Shown: positions 24,651 to 33,640 of the stretch, piece after piece | Layout: each line of letters begins with the position of its first letter | Numbering within the stretch: position 1 is the stretch's first letter | From: Zhihengliuella halotolerans | GTDB taxonomy: Bacteria; Actinomycetota; Actinomycetes; Actinomycetales; Micrococcaceae | Direction: 5' to 3' | Assembly (NCBI RefSeq): GCF_004217565.1 | Contig: NZ_SHLA01000001.1 | Span: forward strand, 3,162,001 to 3,226,000 | Length of the DNA: 64,000 bases | The notes under the pieces: model-generated | What the model was told of the DNA's origin: nothing | Seen by the model: only the letters and a program-made list of their open reading frames with translations | Databases searched by the model: none | Program-made: the position numbers and the translations under genes

Positions 24651-26027
24651 CTACTTCCTCGGGAATACGGTCTGCAGGGCCTCGGCCAGAGTGGTGACCT
24701 CTCGGACTTTGAAGCCACTGGGGATGCCCGTGAGGGGCTCTGGGCTCGGCGGCACGATCGCGTGGGTGAAGCCGAGCCGTTCGGCCTCATGGAGGCGCCG
24801 CGAGATCTCGGGCACCCGCCGGACCTCGCCCGCGAGGCCGACTTCCCCGAAGGTCACGAGCCTGCGCGACAGGGGTTGATCGGCGTAGGCGCTGGCCAGC
24901 GCCATCGCGGCAGCCAGGTCGACCGCCGGTTCCGTGAGTTTCACGCCGCCGACGGTCGCGACGTAGGTGTCCCGTTCCATGAGGAATACGCTGGCGCGCG
25001 CCTGCAGGACCGCCAGCAGCATCGACATGCGCGAGCTGTCGAGGCCGGTGACCGAGCGCCGTGCCTGTCCGCCGGAGGTGGGGGAGACCAGCGCCTGGAT
25101 CTCGGCGAGGAGGGGACGGCGCCCCTCCAGCGAGACGGTGACACAGGTGCCGGAGACCTGCTGTTCCGTGCCGGCGATGAACAGGCCGCTCGGATCGGCG
25201 AGGCCGATGATGCCGTTCTCCGTCAGGTCGAAGCAGCCGACCTCGTCCGTCGGGCCGTAGCGGTTCTTGATCGCCCGCAGTAGGCGCAGGCGGGAGTGCC
25301 GCTCGCCGTCGAACTGGCACACGACGTCGACGAGGTGCTCGAGCAGGCGGGGCCCCGCGATCGAGCCCTCCTTGGTCACGTGGCCGACGAGGATCGCGGT
25401 CATGTTCCGCTTCTTCGCCGCGCTGATGAGCGACGAAGCGACCTCGCGGATCTGGGTCACGCCCCCGGCGGCGCCGTCGACCTCTGTGGAGGAGAGGGTC
25501 TGCACGGAGTCGACGATGAGCACGTCCGGAGACAGCGCCTCGACCTGCCCCAGAGCCTGCGCCAGGTCGGTCTCGGCCGTCAGGTGCAGGGTGTCCGCGA
25601 TGGCGCCGATCCGGTCCGCACGGAGCTTGACCTGCGCCGCCGACTCCTCGCCCGTGACGTAGAGGACGCGGTTGCCGCTGACGGCTGCCCGCGACGCGAC
25701 GTCGAGCAGCAGGGTCGACTTGCCGACGCCGGGCTCGCCGGCGAGGAGGATCACCGCCCCGGGCACGAGGCCGCCGCCGAGCACGCGATCGAGTTCGCCG
25801 ACGTAGGTGGGCCGGAACTGCGCGGCGGAGGCGTCGACGTCGGCGATGATCGGAGCCGGTTCGGCCACCGACGCGGCCTGGGTCCGGGCGCCGACCGGGC
25901 CGTTGTCGCCGATGCTGCCCCACGCTTGGCATTCGCCGCAGCGGCCGACCCACTTCACGGTGGTCCAGCCGCACTCGGCGCAGCGGTATCCGGGGGTCTT
26001 GCCGCGTGATGATGTCTTGCTCGCCAT
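24651..26027 (-). CDS. radA: DNA repair protein RadA
   Basis: ATP-dependent branch-migration helicase of recombination (Sms). The 458-residue chain begins with a zinc finger (Cys16, Cys19, Cys30, Cys33). Then follow the RecA-like ATPase with Walker A GEPGVGKST (near 95), the family-specific KNRYG motif and a C-terminal Lon-like domain (GLAGEVRRVPEISRRLHEAERLGF). The start at 26027 is set by the zinc finger; longer in-frame reading would run into the FUSC-like gene. It is probably co-transcribed with disA. Confidence 0.96.
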   Translation of the reverse strand: MASKTSSRGKTPGYRCAECGWTTVKWVGRCGECQAWGSIGDNGPVGARTQAASVAEPAPIIADVDASAAQFRPTYVGELDRVLGGGLVPGAVILLAGEPGVGKSTLLLDVASRAAVSGNRVLYVTGEESAAQVKLRADRIGAIADTLHLTAETDLAQALGQVEALSPDVLIVDSVQTLSSTEVDGAAGGVTQIREVASSLISAAKKRNMTAILVGHVTKEGSIAGPRLLEHLVDVVCQFDGERHSRLRLLRAIKNRYGPTDEVGCFDLTENGIIGLADPSGLFIAGTEQQVSGTCVTVSLEGRRPLLAEIQALVSPTSGGQARRSVTGLDSSRMSMLLAVLQARASVFLMERDTYVATVGGVKLTEPAVDLAAAMALASAYADQPLSRRLVTFGEVGLAGEVRRVPEISRRLHEAERLGFTHAIVPPSPEPLTGIPSGFKVREVTTLAEALQTVFPRK

Positions 26028-26056
26028 GGCCCCGACTCTAGCCGCTGCCACCCGCA

Positions 26057-27178
26057 TTAGAGCCTCGGCAGATAGCCGCGTGCCTCCTCGTGGTCGAGGC
26101 CTGCGGCCTCCAGCAGGTCCACGGTCATCGGCCGCAGGATCATGACGAGCGATTCGCATTCGAGGCCCGTGACCCCGAACTCGCGCGGATCCAGCTCGGC
26201 CGCGCAGGCGGCCAGCTCGACGCGCGCCGCGTGCTCGGCCCGCGACCGCGCGGCGGCGCTCGTCTCCGCGATCGACGCCCTGAGCGGGGTGATCGCGTCG
26301 GCCAGCGAGTCGAAGTAGGTCGACAGCGCTTCCGCGTCGGCGGTCCCCACGGCCCCGTGGGTGATCGCCGCGGCGAGTCTGCGCGCGATGACCCGCACGT
26401 TGCGCACGGCGAGGTCGGTCTGCTCGGCGACGCGCGCGATCCGCTTGAGTTCGCCGCGCTGCCCACGATAAGCGGGCGACATCGTCGCGATCTCCTTGGC
26501 CCCGCGCAGCATGACGGGCAATTCGTCGACGCGCTTCTGCGTGCCGCGTGCCCGCACGAGGGCGTGCCACGCGAGGGTCGAATCGAAGGTGCGCACCGCC
26601 GTCGCACTCTCCCGCAGGACCGCGGCGAATTCGTCGAGCAGGCTCTCGAGTTGGGTCGCGGGCTCGTGCCGCGGATTGCGCGGCGTCAGGACGGCGATCA
26701 GCAGCGCGAACAGCCCGCCGACGACGGCGTCGGCGCTGCGCGTGAAGACGCCGCCGTCCGGCGCCGGCAGGAGCACGACGAGTAGGGACTGGAGTCCCAG
26801 CTGGGTGCTGAAGATCGTTCCGGAGTCCAGGAACCTCGCGATGATCAAGGAGATCAGCACGACGACGGCGGCCTGCCACAGCCCTGAGCCCACCGCGTGC
26901 ACCAGCAGGTCACCGACGAGGATCCCCAAAGTGCAGCCGCCGGCGACCTCGAGGGTGCGGCGCAAGTGTGTATCGTGGCCGAAACCGAGGGCGATCATGG
27001 CGCTCGTCGCGGCGAATAGGGGCCCTTCGTGGCCGAGTAGTTCCTCGGCGATCCAGTAGGCGCCCACGGCGCACACTGTGATCTGCAGGATCTTCCAGGC
27101 CGAGGACCTCACGCGCAGCACACCGACTCGTGCGCGGCGCTGGGTGAAGCGCGCGCTGCGGCCTAGATGTTCGGACAT
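26057..27178 (-). CDS. FUSC-like membrane protein
   Basis: A 373-residue protein with about six hydrophobic segments between residues 30 and 165 (ILQITVCAVGAYWIAEELLG, TLGILVGDLLVHAVG, AAVVVLISLIIARF, ADAVVGGLFALLIAVLTPRN). A long cytoplasmic alpha-helical domain follows. This is the layout of FUSC/aromatic-acid exporter-like half proteins. TATACG seven bases before the ATG at 27176-27178 suggests a leaderless transcript; a GTG two codons earlier is the alternative. It is upstream of radA on the same strand. The transported substrate is unknown. Confidence 0.8.
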   Translation of the reverse strand: MSEHLGRSARFTQRRARVGVLRVRSSAWKILQITVCAVGAYWIAEELLGHEGPLFAATSAMIALGFGHDTHLRRTLEVAGGCTLGILVGDLLVHAVGSGLWQAAVVVLISLIIARFLDSGTIFSTQLGLQSLLVVLLPAPDGGVFTRSADAVVGGLFALLIAVLTPRNPRHEPATQLESLLDEFAAVLRESATAVRTFDSTLAWHALVRARGTQKRVDELPVMLRGAKEIATMSPAYRGQRGELKRIARVAEQTDLAVRNVRVIARRLAAAITHGAVGTADAEALSTYFDSLADAITPLRASIAETSAAARSRAEHAARVELAACAAELDPREFGVTGLECESLVMILRPMTVDLLEAAGLDHEEARGYLPRL

Positions 27179-27250
27179 TCCCACACGTATAGTCTCGCAT
27201 GCAGGGGTTTCGTGTGATCTGCGTCTCCAAAGGTGGAAGATGCAAGTGCC

Positions 27251-27272
27251 GTTAACCTTCCGTTCACCTTTA
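27251..27272 (+). promoter_or_regulatory. PHO box upstream of pstS
   Basis: Two direct repeat units, GTTAACC (27251-27257) and GTTCACC (27262-27268), are spaced exactly 11 bases apart. This is the actinobacterial PhoP-binding arrangement. It predicts induction of pstSCAB in phosphate starvation. Confidence 0.82.
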
Positions 27273-27350
27273 ACGGTCGGGGGCTTTACCTCGGGGCCCT
27301 AGTTTCGAGAGCGGTCCTGATTAGAACCCAATCATCCAAGGGGAATGCAC

Positions 27351-28463
27351 GTGAAGAAGCTCAGCTTCGCCAAGTCTGCAGTAGTCCTGTCCGTTGCAGC
27401 ACTGGCACTGTCCGCCTGTGGCGGCTCGAACAACCCGACGGCCGACGGCGGCGAGAGCGCTGCCGCAGGCGGCGGCGAGCTGTCCGGCACCATCAGCGGC
27501 GGCGGCGCCTCCTCGCAGGAAGCAGCCATGACCGCCTGGGTCGACGGTTTCCGCGGCGTCCAGGCCGGTGCCACCGTTCAGTACAACCCGGTCGGCTCCG
27601 GTTCCGGTCGCGAGGGCTTCCTCGCCGGCCAGTACGTCTTCGCCGGCTCCGACGCCGCGATGGACGCCGAGGAGCTCGAGTCCTCGCAGGACCAGTGCGG
27701 GCCGAACGGCGCCTTCCACATCCCGGGTTACATCTCCCCGGTCGCCGTGGCCTTCAACCTGGAGGGTGTCGACACCCTGAACCTCGATGCCGAGACCATC
27801 GCCGCGATTTTCACCGGCGAGATCACCACCTGGGACGACGAGGCCATCGCCTCCCAGAACGACGGCGTTGAGCTGCCCGACACGCCGATCACTGTGGTTC
27901 ACCGCGCCGACTCCTCGGGCACTACCGAGAACTTCACGGATTATCTCGCCGCGGCCGCACCCGAGAACTGGACCTACGACGTCGTCGAGGACTGGCCGGA
28001 GGAGATCGTGGCCGAGAACGCCCAGGGCACGCAGGGCGTCGTCGGCCAGGTCACCGCCACCGATGGTGCCATCACCTACTCCGACGCCTCCGCAGTCGGC
28101 GATCTGGGCACGGTGGCCGTCAAGGTCGGCGACGAGTACGTCCCGTACTCGGCCGAGGCCGCCTCCAAGGCTGTTGAGAACGCCAACCCGGTCGAGGGCG
28201 CCGCTGAGAACGACATGGCTGTCGAGCTGGACCGCGATACGGATGAGGCCGGCACCTACCCGATCGTCCTCGTGTCGTACCACATCTACTGCAACGACTA
28301 CGCCGACCAGGAGACTGCTGACCTGGTCAAGGCCTTCGCCGAGTACGTGGTCTCCGAAGACGGCCAGTCGACCGCCGAAGGCTCCGCTGGCAACGCCCCG
28401 ATCTCCGAGTCGCTCCGCGAGCGCGCACTCGAGTCCATCTCCGGAATCGGCGTCCAAGGCTAA
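27351..28463 (+). CDS. pstS: Phosphate ABC transporter, substrate-binding lipoprotein PstS
   Basis: High-affinity phosphate-binding protein, 370 residues, lipid-anchored at Cys23 (lipobox LSAC). A low-complexity linker is followed by the binding domain with GAGGASSQEAAM-like phosphate-loop residues (GGGASSQEAAM), SGSGREGFLAG and HRADSSGTTENFTDYL. GTG at 27351 is preferred because AGGGGA lies six bases before it; the ATG at 27345 would sit on top of that site. It is preceded by a PHO box and followed by a strong hairpin before pstC, which would let pstS mRNA exceed the rest. Confidence 0.95.
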   Translation: MKKLSFAKSAVVLSVAALALSACGGSNNPTADGGESAAAGGGELSGTISGGGASSQEAAMTAWVDGFRGVQAGATVQYNPVGSGSGREGFLAGQYVFAGSDAAMDAEELESSQDQCGPNGAFHIPGYISPVAVAFNLEGVDTLNLDAETIAAIFTGEITTWDDEAIASQNDGVELPDTPITVVHRADSSGTTENFTDYLAAAAPENWTYDVVEDWPEEIVAENAQGTQGVVGQVTATDGAITYSDASAVGDLGTVAVKVGDEYVPYSAEAASKAVENANPVEGAAENDMAVELDRDTDEAGTYPIVLVSYHIYCNDYADQETADLVKAFAEYVVSEDGQSTAEGSAGNAPISESLRERALESISGIGVQG

Positions 28464-28499
28464 GCAAGCGGTCATTCCGACGCCGAGCGCCTCACGCAC

Positions 28500-28540
28500 G
28501 AATGGTCTCCGCGGCAGTCCCTCCGCCACGGAGGCCATTC
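28500..28540 (+). terminator. Intercistronic hairpin between pstS and pstC
   Basis: A 12-base-pair stem (28500-28511 with 28529-28540), including one U-G pair, closes a 17-base loop. There is no T-run, so partial termination or 3'-end protection of pstS mRNA is more likely than full termination. Confidence 0.6.
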
Positions 28541-28620
28541 CGTGCGCGCAGTAGTGTAGGACCCGGGCCCTATGGGCCGGTCCCTCTGACAACGTCACTC
28601 CTACCGTTCGAAGGAATCCT

Positions 28621-29571
28621 GTGACAACCACGACTCAGCAGTCCGCACTGCATGACCCCAAGTCAGCAGGCGGTCGCGCCGGAGATAAGATCTTCTCCGG
28701 CATCACGCTGACGGCGGGCATCGTGATCCTGGCCATTCTGGCCTTTGTCGCGCTCTACCTCGTCATCGAATCCCTGCCCGCGCTCACTGCGGGCGAAGGC
28801 GAGCTGGCCAACGGCAAGACGAGCTTCTGGAGCTACGTCGGCCCGATGATGGTCGGCACGCTCATCGCCTCCGGCGTCGCCCTGTTGATCGCCACGCCGG
28901 TCGCCGTCGGCGTCGCACTCTTCATCTCTCACTACTCCCCGAAGAAGCTCAGCCAGCCGATCGGCTACGTCATCGATCTGCTCGCCGCGATCCCGTCGGT
29001 CGTGTATGGCGCCTGGGGCATGACCTTCCTGGGTCCGCTCCTGGTCCCCGCCTACCGGTGGCTGTCCGAGAATGCGGGCTGGATCCCGATCTTCGCCGGC
29101 GGCTACTCCCAGACCGGCCGCACGCTCTTCACCGCCTCCGTGGTGCTGGCCGTGATGGTGCTGCCGATCATCACGAGCATGTGCCGCGAGATCTTCGTGC
29201 AGACCCCGAAGCTCCACGAAGAAGCGGCGCTGGCCCTTGGCGCGACGCGCTGGGAGATGGTCAAGATGGCCGTCTTCCCGTTCGCCCGCGCTGGCATCGT
29301 CTCCGCTGTCATGCTCGGCCTCGGACGCGCCCTCGGTGAAACCATGGCCGTGGCGCTCGTGCTCTCCCCGGGCGTGCTGTCGGCCAACCTGATCTCGGCC
29401 GGCAACCAGACGATTCCGGCCGAAATCGCTCTCAACTTCCCCGAGGCCTTCGGGATGCGCCAGAACGAGCTCATCGCGGCCGGCCTGGTCCTCTTCGTCA
29501 TCACCCTCGTGGTCAACATGATCGCGCGCTGGATCGTCAGCCGCCACAAGGAATTCTCGGGAGCTAACTGA
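28621..29571 (+). CDS. pstC: Phosphate ABC transporter permease PstC
   Basis: One of the two membrane subunits of the Pst importer, 316 residues and six helices. The cytoplasmic coupling segment EEAALALGATRWEMVKMAVFPFARAGIVSA (about 200-228) contacts PstB. GTG start with AAGGA upstream. The stop shares one base with the pstA ATG (TGATG), so the two permease subunits are translationally coupled. Confidence 0.95.
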   Translation: MTTTTQQSALHDPKSAGGRAGDKIFSGITLTAGIVILAILAFVALYLVIESLPALTAGEGELANGKTSFWSYVGPMMVGTLIASGVALLIATPVAVGVALFISHYSPKKLSQPIGYVIDLLAAIPSVVYGAWGMTFLGPLLVPAYRWLSENAGWIPIFAGGYSQTGRTLFTASVVLAVMVLPIITSMCREIFVQTPKLHEEAALALGATRWEMVKMAVFPFARAGIVSAVMLGLGRALGETMAVALVLSPGVLSANLISAGNQTIPAEIALNFPEAFGMRQNELIAAGLVLFVITLVVNMIARWIVSRHKEFSGAN

Positions 29572-30695
29572 TGACCGCCAACGTGAAAACCGAACTCGAG
29601 AACAAGGGCCGTTCCCGCCTGACGGTGGGGCAGAAGCCCCGATGGACGTGGGCGGCATGTCTCGCGGGGTCCGCCATCGTCGCCGCCGCGGTCTTGGCAC
29701 TGATCGGCTTCAATGTCGCCGGCTGGGCCGTTCTGACTGCCGTCCTCTACGTCATCTCGATGTACGTCGCGACGCTGACCATCGAGAACCGACGCAAGGC
29801 CACGGACGGAATGTGGACCAACCTCGTAGTTGGTGCGTTCCTGGTGGCCTTGCTCCCCCTGATCTCTGTCATCTGGACAGTGCTTTCCATCGGGCTTCCC
29901 GGCCTCCTGGCTCCGGGATTCCTGGCCTCCGACATGCTGGGTGTCACGGGCGCCGTCGACCAGCAGAGCGTGGCGGAGGGAACCGGCGTGCTCGGCGGCG
30001 TGAAGCACGCGCTGATCGGCTCACTGCTGATCACACTCGGCGCCACCGTCATCTCGGTCCCGATCGGACTGCTGACCTCCATCTACCTTGTCGAGTACAG
30101 CCGAGGCGGCGTCTTCTCGAAGGCCATCACCTTCTTCGTCGATGTCATGACGGGTATTCCGTCGATCGTCGCCGGTCTTTTCGCTGCGGGTCTGATGATG
30201 ACCCTCGTCGGCCCCGGTACCAACGTCATGGGGTTCTCAGCGGTCCTCGCGCTTTCCGTGCTGATGATCCCCGTCGTCGTCCGCTCCACCGAGGAGATGC
30301 TCCGCGTGGTGCCCAATGAACTGCGCGAGGCGTCCTACGCACTCGGCGTCCGCAAATGGCGCACCATTCTGAAGGTCGTCATTCCGACGTCGATTTCGGG
30401 TATCGCCTCCGGCGTCACTCTGGCCATCGCCCGCGTGATCGGAGAGACGGCACCGATCCTGGTCACCGCGGGTGTCGCGATCCAGACCAACTGGAACCTC
30501 TTCCAGGACTGGATGATGTCGCTGCCGGTCTACATCTACCGGCAGATGATGTTCCCGACGGCCCCGTCGGCCCCCGATCCCTCGGAACAGCGTGCCTGGG
30601 CGGCAGCGCTGGTTCTGATCATTATCGTCATGCTGCTGAACCTGATCGCACGTATCGTCGCCAAGACTTTCGCGCCGAAGAAGTCCGGCCGCTAA
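29571..30695 (+). CDS. pstA: Phosphate ABC transporter permease PstA
   Basis: Second membrane subunit of the Pst importer. It has 374 residues, longer than usual because of an N-terminal extension with two extra helices (about 25-45 and 48-65) before the six-helix core. The coupling loop is REASYALGVRKWRTILKVVIPTSISGIASG. A predicted loop of about 90 residues separates the extension from the core. It overlaps pstC by one base and precedes pstB by 30 bases. Confidence 0.95.
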   Translation: MTANVKTELENKGRSRLTVGQKPRWTWAACLAGSAIVAAAVLALIGFNVAGWAVLTAVLYVISMYVATLTIENRRKATDGMWTNLVVGAFLVALLPLISVIWTVLSIGLPGLLAPGFLASDMLGVTGAVDQQSVAEGTGVLGGVKHALIGSLLITLGATVISVPIGLLTSIYLVEYSRGGVFSKAITFFVDVMTGIPSIVAGLFAAGLMMTLVGPGTNVMGFSAVLALSVLMIPVVVRSTEEMLRVVPNELREASYALGVRKWRTILKVVIPTSISGIASGVTLAIARVIGETAPILVTAGVAIQTNWNLFQDWMMSLPVYIYRQMMFPTAPSAPDPSEQRAWAAALVLIIIVMLLNLIARIVAKTFAPKKSGR

Positions 30696-30725
30696 GCACC
30701 CCTCGAGATTTCAAGAAGGAACATC

Positions 30726-31505
30726 ATGTCCAAGCGCATCGACGCCATCGACCTGAACGTCTACTACGGCAAATTCCTTGCCGTTTCAGACGTCAACATC
30801 AATATCGAGCCGAAGTCCGTGACTGCCTTCATCGGCCCGTCCGGCTGCGGAAAGACGACCTTCCTGCGGACGCTCAATCGCATGCACGAGGTGCTCCCGG
30901 GTGCCCGCGTGGAGGGCAAGCTGCTGCTCGACGGCGACAACATCTACGCCCCGGGCGTGGACCCCGTCGCTGTCCGCTCCAACGTCGGCATGGTCTTTCA
31001 GCGGCCGAACCCGTTCCCGACCATGACCATCCGCGAGAACGTGCTGGCCGGGCTCAAGCTCAACGGCAAGCGCATCTCCAAGGGCGACGCGGACGCGATT
31101 GTCGAGAAGTCCCTACGCGGGGCGAACCTCTGGAATGAGGTTAAGGACCGGCTCGAGAAGCCGGGCTCCGGCCTCTCCGGCGGCCAGCAGCAGCGCCTCT
31201 GCATCGCGCGGACCATCGCGGTGGAGCCGGAGGTAATCCTCATGGACGAGCCGTGCTCCGCGCTCGATCCGATTTCGACGCTCGCCGTCGAGGACCTCAT
31301 TTCCGAACTGAAGGACGACTACACGGTGGTCATCGTGACGCACAACATGCAGCAGGCGGCACGCGTCTCCGACAAGACGGCGTTCTTCAACATCGCCGGA
31401 ACGGGCAAGCCGGGCAAGCTGATCGAGTACGCGGAGACGTCGCAGATCTTCAACAACCCGCAGGAGAAGTCGACGGAAGACTACGTCTCCGGCCGATTCG
31501 GATAA
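30726..31505 (+). CDS. pstB: Phosphate ABC transporter ATPase PstB
   Basis: Energising subunit of the Pst importer, 259 residues. Walker [10 protein letters not shown] is at residues 37-45, the signature is LSGGQQQRL, Walker B is [13 protein letters not shown], and the switch His is in [14 protein letters not shown] precedes the ATG. No phoU lies next to it; the DUF47 protein on the opposite strand belongs to the Pit transporter. The operon ends in a series of hairpins. Confidence 0.96.
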   Translation: MSKRIDAIDLNVYYGKFLAVSDVNINIEPKSVTAFIGPSGCGKTTFLRTLNRMHEVLPGARVEGKLLLDGDNIYAPGVDPVAVRSNVGMVFQRPNPFPTMTIRENVLAGLKLNGKRISKGDADAIVEKSLRGANLWNEVKDRLEKPGSGLSGGQQQRLCIARTIAVEPEVILMDEPCSALDPISTLAVEDLISELKDDYTVVIVTHNMQQAARVSDKTAFFNIAGTGKPGKLIEYAETSQIFNNPQEKSTEDYVSGRFG

Positions 31506-31524
31506 GCCCGGCGGATTCCATTCT

Positions 31525-31580
31525 TCCCTGCGGTGGCGAACGGGCTCCGCAGGGAGTGGGCCTGGAGGGCGACCTCCAGG
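31525..31580 (+). repeat. Two stem-loops after pstB
   Basis: TCCCTGCGG/CCGCAGGGA (31525-31533 with 31547-31555) is followed immediately by the perfect CCTGGAGG-GCGA-CCTCCAGG (31561-31580). Neither has a T-run, so they may protect or pause the transcript ahead of the terminator downstream. Confidence 0.55.
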
Positions 31581-31597
31581 GGATCTTGAGGGGGATC

Positions 31598-31642
31598 AAC
31601 GGCGGGTGCCGGCTTCGTGCTGGCGCCCGCCGTTCCGTTTTC
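31598..31642 (+). terminator. Terminator of the pst operon
   Basis: A 12-base-pair stem (31598-31609 with 31623-31634, one U-G pair) is followed by CCGTTTTC. It sits between the convergent pst and pit transcripts and may serve both. Confidence 0.72.
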
Positions 31643-31726
31643 GCTGGTGTTTTCCGCTACCCATCCGCCTGTTTCACGGCACCGAGCCCGAGGAAACGGG
31701 TTGCTCAGCGTCGAACCCCAGCTCGA

Positions 31727-32746
31727 TCAGCCAAGCAGCGGATGCATTGCCAGGTAGAGCAGCCAGCCCAGCCCCAGGCAGATGACCGGCCCCGTCAGCC
31801 AGTAGGTGGCTACACGCAGGACGTTCGCCCAGATGACGGACTCGAACCGTTGATTGGCACCCGCGCCGACGATCGAGCTCGTGACGGCCTGCGTAGTCGA
31901 AAGCGGCAGATGGAGCACCAGTGCCCCGGCGAACAGCAGCAGCGCGGAGACGCCTTGGGCCGTCGCGCCGCGCAGCGGGTCGAAGCGCACCAGCCGGTAC
32001 CCGATCGTGTGGGTGATCCGCCAGCCGCCACCGAGGGCGCCGAGCCCCATGCAGAGGGCCGCCGTCAAGGGGGCCCACCACGGGATGGAATCGGTCGTCT
32101 CCGTGCCGGTGTAGATCACGAAGGCGAAGGTGAGGAGGGCGGCGTTTCGCTGTCCGTCCTGCAGGCCGTTGCCCAGTGAGACGGCGAGTGACGTGACCGC
32201 CTGCGCGCCGCGACTGACCCGGGTGACGCGCGACGAGGTCGAGTGGCGCATGAACCACGTGGCCGGGATCGTCACGGCGAAGGACACGATGTACGCGACG
32301 ACCGGAGTGACGATCGTCGGGATGAGGACGCCGCCGAGGATCAGGAGCGGGACGCCGATCGGGTCCTCAGGGTGCAGCAGGGCCGAGGCGAGCAGGGCGC
32401 CGGCCAGCCCGGCGAAGAGCGCGTGTGTCGACGAGTGCGGAATACCGCGGAACCATGTCCAGAGCAGCCACGCCGTCGCGGAGATTATCGCCGCCAGCAG
32501 CAGACCGAGTCCCGAGGCGGGGGAGTGGTAGTGGAAGGAGGCCCGGTCCAGCAGCGCGAGCGAGAACGACGTCGAGAGCAGGGTTCCGATGAACGCGAAG
32601 GCCGCGGCCCCGACGACGGCGATGCGCGGCTGCAGCGCGCCGGTGCGGACCGCTCCTGCGATCGCGTTCGCGACGTCACGGAACCCGTTGAGGACGGTGA
32701 ATCCGCAGGCTCCGGCGATGACCAGAACAAAGACGAAAGTGTCCAT
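31727..32746 (-). CDS. pit: Low-affinity inorganic phosphate transporter (PiT family)
   Basis: A 339-residue proton- or cation-coupled phosphate transporter with the two PiT signature repeats, GFRDVANAIAGAVRTGAL near the N-terminus and SLGNGLQDGQRNAALL in the second half. Ten or so helices are present. It starts seven bases after the DUF47 stop, so the two form an operon. Convergence with pstSCAB puts the high- and low-affinity phosphate systems tail to tail. Confidence 0.92.
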   Translation of the reverse strand: MDTFVFVLVIAGACGFTVLNGFRDVANAIAGAVRTGALQPRIAVVGAAAFAFIGTLLSTSFSLALLDRASFHYHSPASGLGLLLAAIISATAWLLWTWFRGIPHSSTHALFAGLAGALLASALLHPEDPIGVPLLILGGVLIPTIVTPVVAYIVSFAVTIPATWFMRHSTSSRVTRVSRGAQAVTSLAVSLGNGLQDGQRNAALLTFAFVIYTGTETTDSIPWWAPLTAALCMGLGALGGGWRITHTIGYRLVRFDPLRGATAQGVSALLLFAGALVLHLPLSTTQAVTSSIVGAGANQRFESVIWANVLRVATYWLTGPVICLGLGWLLYLAMHPLLG

Positions 32747-32752
32747 CGAGGA

Positions 32753-33370
32753 CTAGGACTCTTTGACGAGCACGCGGCCCAGATGATCGGCCACGGCGTG
32801 CAGGCGCGTGCTGGCGGCGAGCATCTGGTCGGCGACGGCCCGGTGCCGGATGATCGTCGACGAGCGCTGTAGATCTGCTGTCTCTCCGACCCAGGCGTGG
32901 TGGGTGCGGCCGACCCGCTTGTTCAGGCGCATGAGCTGCAGCCAGGTGTCCTCGAGGTCGTCCAGCCGGTCCAGGCTGCCCAGCGCCGACGTCGTCAGGG
33001 TGGCCTGGCGGCCGACGAGTTCGAGCTGATCGGCGGCGCGGTGGGAAATCCACGTGAGGTCGCCGCTCGTCATGAGTTCGCCGACGCTGCGCAGCTCGCC
33101 GACGGTGTCGTGCAAGAGGCGGGAGAACGTGTACAGGTCCTCGCGCGGGACCGGGGTGACGTAGCTCGTCCGCAGTTGCGTCAGGAGTGCGTAGTGCGTG
33201 TCGAGGGCCTGCATCTCGGCCCGCTCGAGCGCGTCGAGCTGCTCCTGGTTGTCCTCGGTGAGGACGCCGAGGATCTCGGAGAGTACCTGCACGCAATCCT
33301 GGATGTTGGTGCAGAGGTCGCCCAGCAGCTGTAGGCCGCGGGTCTCCTGAGGGAACAGACTGAATTTCAC
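32753..33370 (-). CDS. DUF47/PhoU-like phosphate transport regulator
   Basis: A 205-residue all-helical protein of the DUF47 family that partners Pit transporters. The start is set at the GTG at 33370 because the resulting N-terminus (KFSLFPQETRGLQLLGDL) matches the conserved KxxLFPxE opening. Upstream ATGs at 33415-33418 fall in an AT-rich TATGAT that looks like a promoter. Long helices follow: QLDALERAEMQALDTHYALL, LYTFSRLLHDTVGEL, STRLHAVADHLGRVL. It probably adjusts Pit activity or folding. No DNA-binding domain is present. Confidence 0.85.
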   Translation of the reverse strand: MKFSLFPQETRGLQLLGDLCTNIQDCVQVLSEILGVLTEDNQEQLDALERAEMQALDTHYALLTQLRTSYVTPVPREDLYTFSRLLHDTVGELRSVGELMTSGDLTWISHRAADQLELVGRQATLTTSALGSLDRLDDLEDTWLQLMRLNKRVGRTHHAWVGETADLQRSSTIIRHRAVADQMLAASTRLHAVADHLGRVLVKES

Positions 33371-33640
33371 TGGATAAGACCGCCGAAGGGGACGAGGGGA
33401 GCAATCGGTCAACATCATACGTGCCGAAGATGTCCCGCCGCCGAGGGGGCGGAGAATTGCGTGAAACCCGCTCCAGGGGCGATCGCCTGCGGGAAGTGGA
33501 GTGAACGGCGCCGAACCGGGAACGCCTCTCGGCGGAAGGCCGCTCGAAGCGGCTTAATGTTGAAGCCCGGGGGTCACCGCAGTCCGGCGCCGATCTCCAG
33601 TCTTCTCCTCCACGCGCCACGTGTCAACATTTCGGCGGGA

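Noticed and set aside
26028-26879. N-terminal extension of RadA to 742 residues
   Set aside because: It is the FUSC-like gene in a shifted frame; the zinc finger right after the ATG at 26027 marks the true start.
27321-28631. A 436-codon minus-strand frame over pstS
   Set aside because: Antisense of a clear lipoprotein gene with PHO box and ribosome site; its translation is repetitive Gly/Val/Asp.
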